In this document: positions 48,265 through 55,912 of the stretch, piece after piece
How the letters are laid out: each line of letters begins with the position of its first letter
Numbering within the stretch: the stretch's first letter is position 1
Made by a program: the position numbers and the translations under genes
Origin: an uncultured bacterium
GTDB lineage: Bacteria; Verrucomicrobiota; Kiritimatiellia; CAIKKV01; CALHGX01
Direction of reading: 5' to 3'
Length of the DNA stretch: 64,000 nucleotides
Assembly (NCBI GenBank): GCA_938031185.1
Contig: CALHGX010000021.1
Coordinates: forward strand, 1-64,000
Notes under the pieces: generated by a model
What the model was told of the DNA's origin: nothing
The model's database searches: none
Seen by the model: the letters and a program-made list of their open reading frames with translations, nothing else

Positions 48265-48542
48265 TCATCGGTGTGGTGCAGGCAACTATCAGCATACCGC
48301 ACGCGCTCTCGTTAAAAGAGAAGCGCTCCGTCTTGAGAAGCCTCAAGGATCGAGCCGTGGGGCGAATGAATGTGAGCGTGGCCGAAGTGGGCCGCCAGGA
48401 CATGTGGAAGATGGCCGATCTGGCTTTCGTCACAGTGGCCGCCGAGTCTGAAACAGTCCAGCAGCGCATCTCGGAAATCAGCCGGTTCCTGCGGTCGGAT
48501 CCGGGGGTTGTCCTCGTGAACCTTCAAACCGAACTGCTCTGA
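48261..48542 (+). CDS. DUF503 family protein
   Basis: A 93-aa small protein: MIIGVVQATISIPHALSLKE KRSVLRSLKDRAVGRMNVSV AEVGRQDMWKMADLAFVTVA AES. The SLKEKRSV motif and overall length match DUF503 (YlxP-like) proteins, usually encoded near infB/rbfA and of unknown function. Here it overlaps the glycosyltransferase stop by 4 bp, an atypical neighbourhood. Its last 65 bp overlap the end of the convergent gene. Confidence 0.9.
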   Translation: MIIGVVQATISIPHALSLKEKRSVLRSLKDRAVGRMNVSVAEVGRQDMWKMADLAFVTVAAESETVQQRISEISRFLRSDPGVVLVNLQTELL

Positions 48543-49815
48543 TCCCGCCGCCCCCCGCATGTGCTTCCGCAGCCGGAGCGTTCGGCGCGGGAACAAACCG
48601 CGCAACCGCCGATCGCAAATCCATCACTTCATCTGCGTCGGCCGGCCGCCAGCGGCGCGTCCGCACCCGCTGGGCGACAGCGTCAGGACGCATCTCGAAA
48701 CTGGTCACATGTCGGCCGTCGCGACTGAAAATGTGGATTCGGCCCTGCGGCCCGCACACGGCAAACGCCTTGCTCTTCTCATCATGAAAAATGCTTCCGG
48801 CGCCGGCCTGTCTTGCGTCTTCCAGCGCCGCGTGTATCGGACGCTGTGCCTGCCGCCGGTCTTGGGCATGACGGGTGCGGCGCCGCGACTGCCGCGCGCC
48901 GCGTTCGATGTACTCCACCAAACGCCTCATGACGGCCGGCACCCGCTTCATTTCATCCGCCGCGCTCGGGGCCGCGCCGCCTGGCCCCATGCCCATGCGG
49001 CGCTCAATTTCCTCCAGCTCCCGCTCGGCCAAATCCCGGGCGCGATGCACCCATGAAGCCGCTTCGCTGACCAGCCACTCACGCAAGGCCACCTCATCGG
49101 CCAATCCCGCCAGTAGATTCAGTTTGAGCGCAAAACGCCCCTGGGCATTGCGCGTTTCGACCACTTGGAATGTCAGGGCCATGCGCCGGTCGGCGCTCGG
49201 CGGCGCTCCGCCCCGCGGCCGCAGGAAATACCCCGCCACCACCTGCCCCAGAATCGAGTAGGTGCGCGAGGCGCGTCCAAAGGAATAAAGCTGGCGCGTC
49301 CGGAGCGTTCGTCCATACTCCATCAGCGCGAGCACGCGCGGCGGTTCTTCAAACAACTGCTCTACCCGACTGTCCCGCGCCCGCAAAAATGCCTGCCCCA
49401 GATCGTGCCACTCCGCCGCCCCGTTTTCTGCGTATCCGGCGAATACCGACAGCAAGGTGGGCGGCCGACTGTGCTCGCAAGCGCTGGAGTCGCACCGGAA
49501 ACAGTACACTCGTCCGGCACGATATATACCCCATCCCGCTTGCGCCTCCTCCAGTTGAACGCCCGCCTGCTCCGTCAGGGGTGGTTCAAACCGCAGCACC
49601 CACTGTTCGCCCGGACGGCACTTGGCACGGAATGTGAACTCTATCTCCTCCGCACGGGGCAGGACGGCTCCGAAGCGATCCATGTGAAGGTCTCGCAGCG
49701 CCGTGCGCAAGGCATCAGCGGCTGCTCGTTCCCGACGCTCAAAGCGACCGGGACGGCTGGCCCGAACCTTCGGCGGAGGGAATGCGCCCCCCATGGAATC
49801 GGGTGTGTCGCTCAT
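48478..49815 (-). CDS. Uncharacterised protein with SWIM-like Cys/His cluster
   Basis: A 445-aa cytoplasmic-looking protein rich in Arg and Ala. Around residues 108-122 (RVYCFRCDSSACEHSRPP) it has CX2C-X4-CXH, close to a SWIM-type zinc finger (CXCXnCXH). The preceding beta-rich segment (GEQWVLRFEPPLTEQAGVQL) and the following helical region resemble N-terminal parts of SWIM-containing proteins linked to Snf2 helicases, but no helicase is adjacent. The C-terminal 150 residues include a basic stretch (ARQSRRRTRHAQDRRQAQRP) and a short beta segment (IHIFSRDGRHVTSFEMRPDA). Nucleic-acid binding is a guess from the finger and basic charge. Its 3' end overlaps DUF503 by 65 bp on the opposite strand. 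Confidence 0.6.
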   Translation of the reverse strand: MSDTPDSMGGAFPPPKVRASRPGRFERRERAAADALRTALRDLHMDRFGAVLPRAEEIEFTFRAKCRPGEQWVLRFEPPLTEQAGVQLEEAQAGWGIYRAGRVYCFRCDSSACEHSRPPTLLSVFAGYAENGAAEWHDLGQAFLRARDSRVEQLFEEPPRVLALMEYGRTLRTRQLYSFGRASRTYSILGQVVAGYFLRPRGGAPPSADRRMALTFQVVETRNAQGRFALKLNLLAGLADEVALREWLVSEAASWVHRARDLAERELEEIERRMGMGPGGAAPSAADEMKRVPAVMRRLVEYIERGARQSRRRTRHAQDRRQAQRPIHAALEDARQAGAGSIFHDEKSKAFAVCGPQGRIHIFSRDGRHVTSFEMRPDAVAQRVRTRRWRPADADEVMDLRSAVARFVPAPNAPAAEAHAGGGGIRAVRFEGSRGQPPDPTAGTG

Positions 49816-49916
49816 GGCCCGAAATTCGATGTTCGGGTGAAGACCTTCGTTGCCCGGAGGCCAGAACCGTTAGCGGCTTCCACTCCAGATCGTTGTTTCC
49901 CGGTCGAATTCCGACA

Positions 49917-50516
49917 TCATCTCCGGCTAGGCGATTCGGGAATGAAAAGCTTCTGGCCCACCCGAATCATGCCGCTGGCCGGCAAGTTGTTGGCCTTGAT
50001 GATGGCATCCATGCCGACCTTGTATGCACGGGCGATTTCCGACAGCGTTTCGCCCGACTTGACCACATGCTCGTATCCGGTTTGGGTGCTCCCACTGGCA
50101 CGGCTGCCCCCGCCGCCACCGGAGCCCGCCAGAATGCCCGCCATCTTGCGGCTCAACTCATCCACGATGGCGCGCCGATCCTGTTCCCGCGCCGCATGGA
50201 CTGCCACAATCTGGCGCTGCAACTCCTCCAACTGAGCCCTCAGGGCGGGGTTCTCCTGCCGCGCAGCCAATCGAGCGGCTTCAACGTCGGCATGCAGCCG
50301 TTGTTGTTCCATCTGAATGGCGGTCACCCGCTCCTGCAATTGGTCCACCCGTTCTTCCAAGACCGACAGGTCCGTGTGCAGCCGATCCACATCCGATGCC
50401 GGCATGAGCGCCACACAGCCCGACGAAACGGCCAGTCCCATGGCGGCGAAAGTCGTCCTAACAACCAACCCTCGCCAAACGCGCCTGGAAGCCAACAGCA
50501 AAGCTCTGACATTCAT
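49917..50516 (-). CDS. LysM-domain lipoprotein with coiled coil
   Basis: A 199-aa exported protein. The start MNVRALLLASRRVWRGLVVR is preferred over the longer ORF because it gives a signal sequence ending in a lipobox-like AVSSGC. Residues about 45-130 are a coiled coil (LEERVDQLQERVTAIQMEQQ, LEELQRQIVAVHAAREQ). After a Gly/Ser linker, the C-terminal LysM domain reads YEHVVKSGETLSEIARAYKV GMDAIIKANNLPASGMIRVG QKLFIP, which binds peptidoglycan. It is divergent from the secretion operon, and could anchor part of it (inference). Confidence 0.85.
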   Translation of the reverse strand: MNVRALLLASRRVWRGLVVRTTFAAMGLAVSSGCVALMPASDVDRLHTDLSVLEERVDQLQERVTAIQMEQQRLHADVEAARLAARQENPALRAQLEELQRQIVAVHAAREQDRRAIVDELSRKMAGILAGSGGGGGSRASGSTQTGYEHVVKSGETLSEIARAYKVGMDAIIKANNLPASGMIRVGQKLFIPESPSRR

Positions 50517-50600
50517 GGCCTGGCGTCTAACAAACCCTGGCGGGCGAGACAAGCGCAAAGAACGGCCGCCTGCCGCCCCCAAGCTCCTCCCGCCTTGCTC

Positions 50601-50630
50601 TTGACCCTTCGCGCGTTGCTTTGGTATTTT
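50601..50630 (+). promoter_or_regulatory. Candidate promoter of the gsp operon
   Basis: TTGACC and TATTTT are separated by 18 bp, giving a start near 50637, about 20-30 nt before the gspG start. It lies in the divergent spacer next to the LysM lipoprotein gene. Confidence 0.55.
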
Positions 50631-50654
50631 CAGCATGAACAACAGCTCGTCGCA

Positions 50655-51104
50655 ATGGAACAGGGCATGAGCGCAGAGCCACGAACGTTCAGGGCGGATT
50701 TCGCGAAAGACCAACGTTTCCGCCGCGCCAGGCAGTCAGGCTTCACTCTTGTGGAGATTCTTTTGGTGGTGGCCATACTCGGCATTCTGGCCAGCGTGGT
50801 GGTGGTGAGCACACGCAACCGGGTTCCACGGGCCCAGGTGGCGGCTTGCCGGATGAGCATCCAGGGCATCCTCACGGCCGTGGACACCTATGAGGTGGAC
50901 AACGGCAAACTGCCGTCTTCGCTGCAGGCGCTGATCGCACAAACGACCGAGATGAACTGGAACGGCCCCTATGTGCAAAGCGGCCGGCTTCCAAAGGATC
51001 CTTGGGGCAACGACTTCCAGTACACCATCAAGCCGGACGGAATAGAGATTCGATCCGCCGGCCCCGACGGGCAGTTTGGAACCGCGGATGATATCACCAA
51101 CTGA
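50655..51104 (+). CDS. gspG: Type II secretion major pseudopilin GspG
   Basis: A 149-aa prepilin. After a long cytoplasmic leader (about 29 residues) comes the prepilin peptidase site G-FTLVEILLVVAILGILASV with Glu at +5. The globular domain has the GspG hallmarks: GILTAVDTYEVDNGKLPSSL QALI, then GRLPKDPWGNDFQYTI and the C-terminal SAGPDGQFGTADDITN with calcium-site residues. It polymerises into the pseudopilus. The ATG at 50667, overlapping the end of an 11-codon upstream frame, is an alternative start. Confidence 0.93.
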   Translation: MEQGMSAEPRTFRADFAKDQRFRRARQSGFTLVEILLVVAILGILASVVVVSTRNRVPRAQVAACRMSIQGILTAVDTYEVDNGKLPSSLQALIAQTTEMNWNGPYVQSGRLPKDPWGNDFQYTIKPDGIEIRSAGPDGQFGTADDITN

Positions 51105-51648
51105 AGCGCCGCGTCGGGCCTTCACCTTGTTGGAGGTGCTGTTGGTGGTGGCCCTTATCGGCGTGATGACCCTTGTGTCCTTGCCGCAGATGATTCGCTC
51201 GATCCGGGGCAATCGTCTGCGCGCCGCCACGCGCACGCTCGTTATGGCGGGCCGGTATGCCCGCAGCATGGCGCTCTTGCGGCAAGAGGAAATGGCGCTG
51301 ATCTTCGATCTCGATCAGGCCGTGCTTCGCGTGGAATCGCGCGGCCGGCCGGCGCTGCAGCGATCCCCTGAAGACGGCGACATCGTCAGCGCCAACGACA
51401 CCCCGCGCCCCGGCACAAACGCGCCTCCGCCGACCCCCGTCAATTTGCGGCGATCACTGGATGCGGTCCGAATCGCCTCGGTTCGCGTGCAGGAGGAATC
51501 GGAGCACAGAGAAGGAATTTTCGTTGTGCCTTACGAAACAAATGGACGGTGCGCGCCGTACGAGGTGCGCCTGGAAGACGACCACGGCGGCCGCATGGTG
51601 ATTCGGGTGGATGCGCTGTCTTCGCCACAAACGGAGCGCGAAACTTGA
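51088..51648 (+). CDS. gspH: Minor pseudopilin GspH-like
   Basis: A 186-aa prepilin-like protein with a short leader and the cleavage site A-FTLLEVLLVVALIGVMTL, with Ala rather than Gly at -1 and Glu at +5. The body RLRAATRTLVMAGRYARSMA LLRQEEMALIFDLDQ is typical of GspH. It starts at ATG 51088, inside the last codons of gspG (17-bp overlap), so the genes are coupled. Assigned GspH by order and pattern. Confidence 0.85.
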   Translation: MISPTEAPRRAFTLLEVLLVVALIGVMTLVSLPQMIRSIRGNRLRAATRTLVMAGRYARSMALLRQEEMALIFDLDQAVLRVESRGRPALQRSPEDGDIVSANDTPRPGTNAPPPTPVNLRRSLDAVRIASVRVQEESEHREGIFVVPYETNGRCAPYEVRLEDDHGGRMVIRVDALSSPQTERET

Positions 51649-51748
51649 GGCGGGTCGGCGGCAAGGGGCTTTGTGGCGAGGGGCCGGCTGTGGACGCGTT
51701 TCATCCCCGCCGGGCGGTTGTCCGGCCAGCAGACGCCTGAAACATCAG

Positions 51749-52150
51749 ATGAACAGACAGCGAGAGACGCAGGAAGCTTTCACGCTCGTGGAGGTACTCC
51801 TGGCCGTGGTCCTGCTGGGGATCGGCTCGGTCGTGATCATGACGGCAGCAAGCCGCTGCCTTGCCGTCGCGCGCGCCTCGCGGAATTACTATCAGGCACG
51901 GCATGTGCTGGATTTAGGCGAACTCGAATATCCCGTCTTTCTTTTCGACGAACGCGGAAAGGAGAAGGTGGAGAACGTGCCGCTCGATCCGGTGCCCTAT
52001 CCCGGCGGGTTTTTCTTCTCCCGAACCGCCGAGCCGAGCGAACGCTTCGAAGGATTACATGTGGTGCGCACGCGGGTGACGTGGCAGGCGGGCGGCCGCG
52101 AACGGATCGAAGAAGTGGTCGGCTATCTTTACTACACGAACGCGTTATGA
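51749..52150 (+). CDS. gspI: Minor pseudopilin GspI-like
   Basis: A 133-aa prepilin. The start MNRQRETQEAFTLVEVLLAV is chosen because the longer ORF reads through the 100-bp spacer after gspH. Cleavage site A-FTLVEVLLAVVLLGIGSVV with Glu +5. The remainder, ARASRNYYQARHVLDLGELE and VRTRVTWQAGGRERIEEVVG YLYY, fits GspI, the initiator that bridges GspJ and GspK at the pseudopilus tip. It overlaps gspJ by ATGA. Confidence 0.8.
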   Translation: MNRQRETQEAFTLVEVLLAVVLLGIGSVVIMTAASRCLAVARASRNYYQARHVLDLGELEYPVFLFDERGKEKVENVPLDPVPYPGGFFFSRTAEPSERFEGLHVVRTRVTWQAGGRERIEEVVGYLYYTNAL

Positions 52151-52857
52151 TTCCAGGTTACGATGCCCGCCGCGCGGCCGCTTTCACGCTGGTGGAGATG
52201 TTGGTGGCGATTGCCATTCTCGCCATGCTGACGGTGGTGACGCACATGGTGTTTTCCACGGTAACCCGCGCCTGGCAGCGGGGGGTGGTCCTTACGGACC
52301 GGTTGCAGCACGGCGACTTCGTGGCAGAGCAGCTCGTGGACGCGCTGCGAGCCGCGCGCTGGCGATCCGACAAGGACGGCTTCTGGTTGGAGGAGGCCGG
52401 CGATGCGCCCGAAGCGAGCGACGTCATCAGTTGGGTCAAGACCGGTGCGGCGCTGGTGGGCGAAGAATCCGATCTGGCCAAGACCGTCCATCGCATCCGC
52501 TTCTTCGTGGGACCACACGGTGACGCCGGCCGGCCGGCCGCCTTGTTCACCGCCTGGGGCGACGAGTATCTGCACGGAGACGATTTCGATCCCGAGGAGC
52601 TGACGCCCGTCGCGCTCTCGGACAAGGTCGTGGGCTTCAACTGCCGCGTGGCCACCAACGCCGTGCCCAACGAAGGGGTGCAATGGCTTGACGAATGGAA
52701 AGGGCGCCTTCCCGACGGCCAGGACCTCACCAATCGCCTTCCGATCTATGTCGAGCTGACGCTTTATCTTGAACCACCGGCGCCAGGCGAGCCGCCGGTG
52801 GAAATGAAGCGCTGCGTGGAAATCACGGTCGCCCGCCGCCAATGGAAGGCCCGGTGA
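52147..52857 (+). CDS. gspJ: Minor pseudopilin GspJ-like
   Basis: A 236-aa prepilin-like protein with cleavage site A-FTLVEMLVAIAILAMLTVV and Glu +5. It is larger than GspH/I, as expected for GspJ, with a beta-rich C-terminal domain ending YVELTLYLEPPAPGEPPVEM KRCVEITVARRQW. Its ATG overlaps the gspI stop and its 3' end overlaps gspK by 16 bp, a strongly coupled arrangement. Confidence 0.82.
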   Translation: MIPGYDARRAAAFTLVEMLVAIAILAMLTVVTHMVFSTVTRAWQRGVVLTDRLQHGDFVAEQLVDALRAARWRSDKDGFWLEEAGDAPEASDVISWVKTGAALVGEESDLAKTVHRIRFFVGPHGDAGRPAALFTAWGDEYLHGDDFDPEELTPVALSDKVVGFNCRVATNAVPNEGVQWLDEWKGRLPDGQDLTNRLPIYVELTLYLEPPAPGEPPVEMKRCVEITVARRQWKAR

Positions 52858-53924
52858 ACATCAACACTCCGTTCCGTAAAGCGAATCATCGGGGCGAACG
52901 AACGCCGGATCCGCGGGGCGGCGCGGGACTGGTCGTGGTGTTGTGGGTGCTGGCCTTGATGGCGATACTGGTCAGCGCCTTTGCCTTCGACATGCATCTC
53001 GAAAGCCGCATCCTTTCCTACTATCGCAAGCGGCTGCAGGCGGAGTATCTGGCGCAAGCAGGAATTGAACGCATTCGTTTCCTGTTGTTCAAGAGCCTGG
53101 AGATCAGCGGCAAGCCGGGCGACAAGGATGCGGACAAGGACTGGTATGCCGATGCCAAACGACTCAAACAGGGGTTCGCAATTCACGGCCTGACCGACGA
53201 GCTGGGCGGCGGCACGGTGACGATTGACATCGTCCCAGAACCGGCCCGGCGCAACGTGAACGCGCTCACCGATGAGGACTGGGAGCGCATATTCAAGGTC
53301 GGCGGCGTGCCAGAGCCCTTGTGGCCCGTCCTGATTGACAGCTTCAACGACTGGCGGGACGGCGACGACGAGCCGCGCATGGACGGCGCCGAAACGGAGG
53401 ACTACTACGCCCGTCTCGATCCGCCGCGCAAGGCGCGCGGTCATGGACGGCCCGGTGAAACGGAGGCCCTGGACACGCTGGAGGAATTGCTGCTCATCCG
53501 CGGTTTTACCCGCCAAATCCTGTACGGAGGGCCCTCGTCCGACAAGGCCGATGAAGCCGTGCTCATGAGCGGCATCGCCGACTTGCTGACGGTCACGCCC
53601 GAAGCCGGAACCAATGTAGACGTGAACACGGCCTCTAAGCGCGTCCTGCTGACGCTTCCCGGCGTGGACGACGTGATCGCCGATGCCATCATTGCCGCCA
53701 GAGAAGGGTTGACGGAGGGCGCCCGAAGAGATGAAGATGCACAGTTTACGAGCTGGGAGGACTTTGTACGGCGAGTGCCGGCCGTCGCGCGCATGGATGC
53801 GGAGGACCGAAATGCGCTGCAGCGGCTGGTGACGATGTCGCGCGCGCGCATTCTGCGCCTTGAATCGGCGGGGCGCGTGGGCGGCGTGGAGCGACGTCTC
53901 TCGCAGGTGGCACAATTCGAGTAA
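52842..53924 (+). CDS. gspK: Minor pseudopilin GspK
   Basis: A 360-aa protein, the large size typical of GspK. The prepilin-like N-terminus is G-AGLVVVLWVLALMAILVSAF, without the Glu +5, which is characteristic of GspK. The alpha domain includes NVNALTDEDWERIF and DSFNDWRDGDDEPRMDGAET EDYY. The segment NVDVNTASKRVLLTLPGVDD VIADAII is the conserved SAM-like insert. It caps the pseudopilus tip. It is followed by gspL after 42 bp. Confidence 0.9.
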   Translation: MEGPVNINTPFRKANHRGERTPDPRGGAGLVVVLWVLALMAILVSAFAFDMHLESRILSYYRKRLQAEYLAQAGIERIRFLLFKSLEISGKPGDKDADKDWYADAKRLKQGFAIHGLTDELGGGTVTIDIVPEPARRNVNALTDEDWERIFKVGGVPEPLWPVLIDSFNDWRDGDDEPRMDGAETEDYYARLDPPRKARGHGRPGETEALDTLEELLLIRGFTRQILYGGPSSDKADEAVLMSGIADLLTVTPEAGTNVDVNTASKRVLLTLPGVDDVIADAIIAAREGLTEGARRDEDAQFTSWEDFVRRVPAVARMDAEDRNALQRLVTMSRARILRLESAGRVGGVERRLSQVAQFE

Positions 53925-53966
53925 GGCGCCCTCTGAGCGCATGGGCAGCACAAGGAGCAACCGCCA

Positions 53967-55349
53967 ATGGCGGCAGGCATGGTAACAGGGCTGGTCGTGA
54001 GGGCGTCCGCCATCGAGTGGACGGTCCTTCGGTTGGAAGCAGGTCGCTGGACACCCGTGAAGTCCGGGACGTATCCCCTTCCCGCTCCCTCTGAAGGACA
54101 GGACGTATTTCACGACCAAGCGAACCTGGCACTCATCGAGCAGGCATTGCACGCTGGTCTGCCCCGGCTGCCCAAGCCGGTGCGCATGGCGCTGCCGGCA
54201 TCCCGCGCCCTCCTTCGCGTTCTGCAACTGCCTCACGGAACGCCAGAGGAGCTGCACGGCATGGTGCGGCTGCAGGTGGAGAAGTTCGCACCCTTCCCTC
54301 TTGACTCATTGTTGGTTTCCCATGAAGTCCTTGCCACCAGCCCTGACGGGTGTTTGGTTCTCGCCGCCGCGGCGCCCGCCGCCCTTGTGGAGCGATGGGC
54401 CGGCTGCTTGCGCAACGCGGGAACGCCTATTCAAGCGGTGGACTTGGATGTTACCGCATGGTGGCGGCTCGTGAAAGACGCAGGACTTCTCCCCGCCGAA
54501 GGCCGCCAGGCGATCACAGTGGTGGACGGAGCGCACAGCCACCTCATGTTCGTGCGGCAAGGCATTCCCTTGGTGTTGCGCTCGCTTGAAATCGCCGAAA
54601 CGCCGGACGCAGCCGACGAACTCGCCCGCGAGTGGTCCTACACCATCGCTGCCATCGGCGCCGATCCGGACGAAGTCCCTCCGCACGCAACGGTTTTCCA
54701 TCGCGGCGATGAACCGGCCGCGTTGGCGTCACGTCTCGAGGAAGCTTTGGGATTGACGGTCGAATGCCGGGCGTTGGATCCCGCGCCAGCCCTCAGCGAG
54801 AGCGTGGCGCGGCGTCAGGCGGACCGCGAAACGCCGCCCCTCGATTTGGCCCCATTAGCGTGGCGGGACGCAAGCCGCCGTCGCGCGGCCAAAGCGCGGA
54901 TAATCGCCGCCACCGTCGTGCTGCTCTCCCTTTGGCTGGCCGCCATCGCCCTGATTTTCGGCGGAGCGCAATTCCAGCAACACCGCCTCATGTCCATGGA
55001 GGACACGCTGGCCGCCCTGAAGAAGCCTGCCGACCAGGTTCGCGCCACACAAGCGCGCGTCCTGGCTCTCGAGCAGTATTTGAACCGGCAATACTCCGCC
55101 CTGGAAGCACTGAGGGAGGTCAGTGACCTGCTGCCACCCGGGATAGATTTGCGCTCCTTTGTGTATCGTAAGGGCAAGACGGTCGAAATGGCCGGAGAGG
55201 CCTCCGCCGTCACGCTGGTCTTCGATTTCAAGAAGGAAATGGACGAATCCGAGTTTTTCCGCGGTGTAGATCTACCACGCACCCAGCGGACCTCCGGCGG
55301 ACGAGAAAGTTTTCGCATGACCGCCAAGCTGCCGGGAGGGACCGAATGA
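53967..55349 (+). CDS. gspL: GspL/PilM-like assembly ATPase-fold protein
   Basis: A 460-aa protein of the actin-like PilM/GspL type. The N-terminal cytoplasmic part (about 1-300) has repeated RNase H-like folds (VRMALPASRALLRVLQLPHG TPEELHGMVRLQVEKFAPFP). A single transmembrane segment (IIAATVVLLSLWLAAIALIF, about 310-330) is followed by a periplasmic coiled-coil and ferredoxin-like domain (LKKPADQVRATQARVLALEQ). In type II secretion it links the ATPase GspE to GspM and the pseudopilus. Assigned by position and topology; the pilus counterpart PilM-PilN is the alternative. Confidence 0.8.
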   Translation: MAAGMVTGLVVRASAIEWTVLRLEAGRWTPVKSGTYPLPAPSEGQDVFHDQANLALIEQALHAGLPRLPKPVRMALPASRALLRVLQLPHGTPEELHGMVRLQVEKFAPFPLDSLLVSHEVLATSPDGCLVLAAAAPAALVERWAGCLRNAGTPIQAVDLDVTAWWRLVKDAGLLPAEGRQAITVVDGAHSHLMFVRQGIPLVLRSLEIAETPDAADELAREWSYTIAAIGADPDEVPPHATVFHRGDEPAALASRLEEALGLTVECRALDPAPALSESVARRQADRETPPLDLAPLAWRDASRRRAAKARIIAATVVLLSLWLAAIALIFGGAQFQQHRLMSMEDTLAALKKPADQVRATQARVLALEQYLNRQYSALEALREVSDLLPPGIDLRSFVYRKGKTVEMAGEASAVTLVFDFKKEMDESEFFRGVDLPRTQRTSGGRESFRMTAKLPGGTE

Positions 55350-55912
55350 CTATGTCCCGTCGCGAAGCTTTTCTGCTCTGGCTGACGGCCATGATGGTGC
55401 TGTTCGGCGCGACGTACCTGCTGGCGCAGCCGCGGCTGCAGACGTGGCGGAAAGCACGGGAGGAGCAGCAGGCGCTGAAGCGGCGCATCGCCATGGAACA
55501 ACGGCTCTTACAGCAGGCTCCGGAATGGACGCAGCGGCTACAGTCCCTTCGCGCCCGACTGCCGGCGCACCCGCGCGACAAGGATGTGACCGCGGATTTG
55601 CTCATCAACCTGGAACGCCTGGCGGCACAACGGCAACTGGTTTTGGCAAGCCGGGACGTGGAAAAAGAAGTGCAACAGGGGGACCTGTACGAACTGGCGG
55701 TGAACTGCCGCTGGGAGGGTTCGCTCGAATCGCTGGTGTATTTCCTCTTTGACCTGCAGCAGGATCCTGCTATGTTGGACATCAGTCAACTGTCGGTTGC
55801 GCCGAGCGAAAAAGGCCTCCTCAAGGGCAGTTTCACGGTGTACTGTTCCTATTCAAGAGGCGGGCCGGATGCGCCGGGAGCAACTCCGGAATCCCTGCCG
55901 TCAAGCAGATGA
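55346..55912 (+). CDS. GspM/PilO-like inner-membrane protein
   Basis: A 188-aa protein with one N-terminal transmembrane helix (AFLLWLTAMMVLFGATYLLA), a coiled coil (RKAREEQQALKRRIAMEQRL LQ) and a small periplasmic alpha/beta domain (YELAVNCRWEGSLESLVYFL FDLQQDPAMLDISQLSV). This topology matches GspM/PilO, the partner of GspL. The ATG overlaps the gspL stop by 4 bp and the stop overlaps the secretin start by 4 bp. Confidence 0.75.
   Translation: MTMSRREAFLLWLTAMMVLFGATYLLAQPRLQTWRKAREEQQALKRRIAMEQRLLQQAPEWTQRLQSLRARLPAHPRDKDVTADLLINLERLAAQRQLVLASRDVEKEVQQGDLYELAVNCRWEGSLESLVYFLFDLQQDPAMLDISQLSVAPSEKGLLKGSFTVYCSYSRGGPDAPGATPESLPSSR

Noticed and set aside
50517-50714. Longer start of the LysM protein at 50714
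   Set aside because: It would cross the gsp promoter and lose the signal/lipobox position; MNVRALL at 50516 is more plausible.
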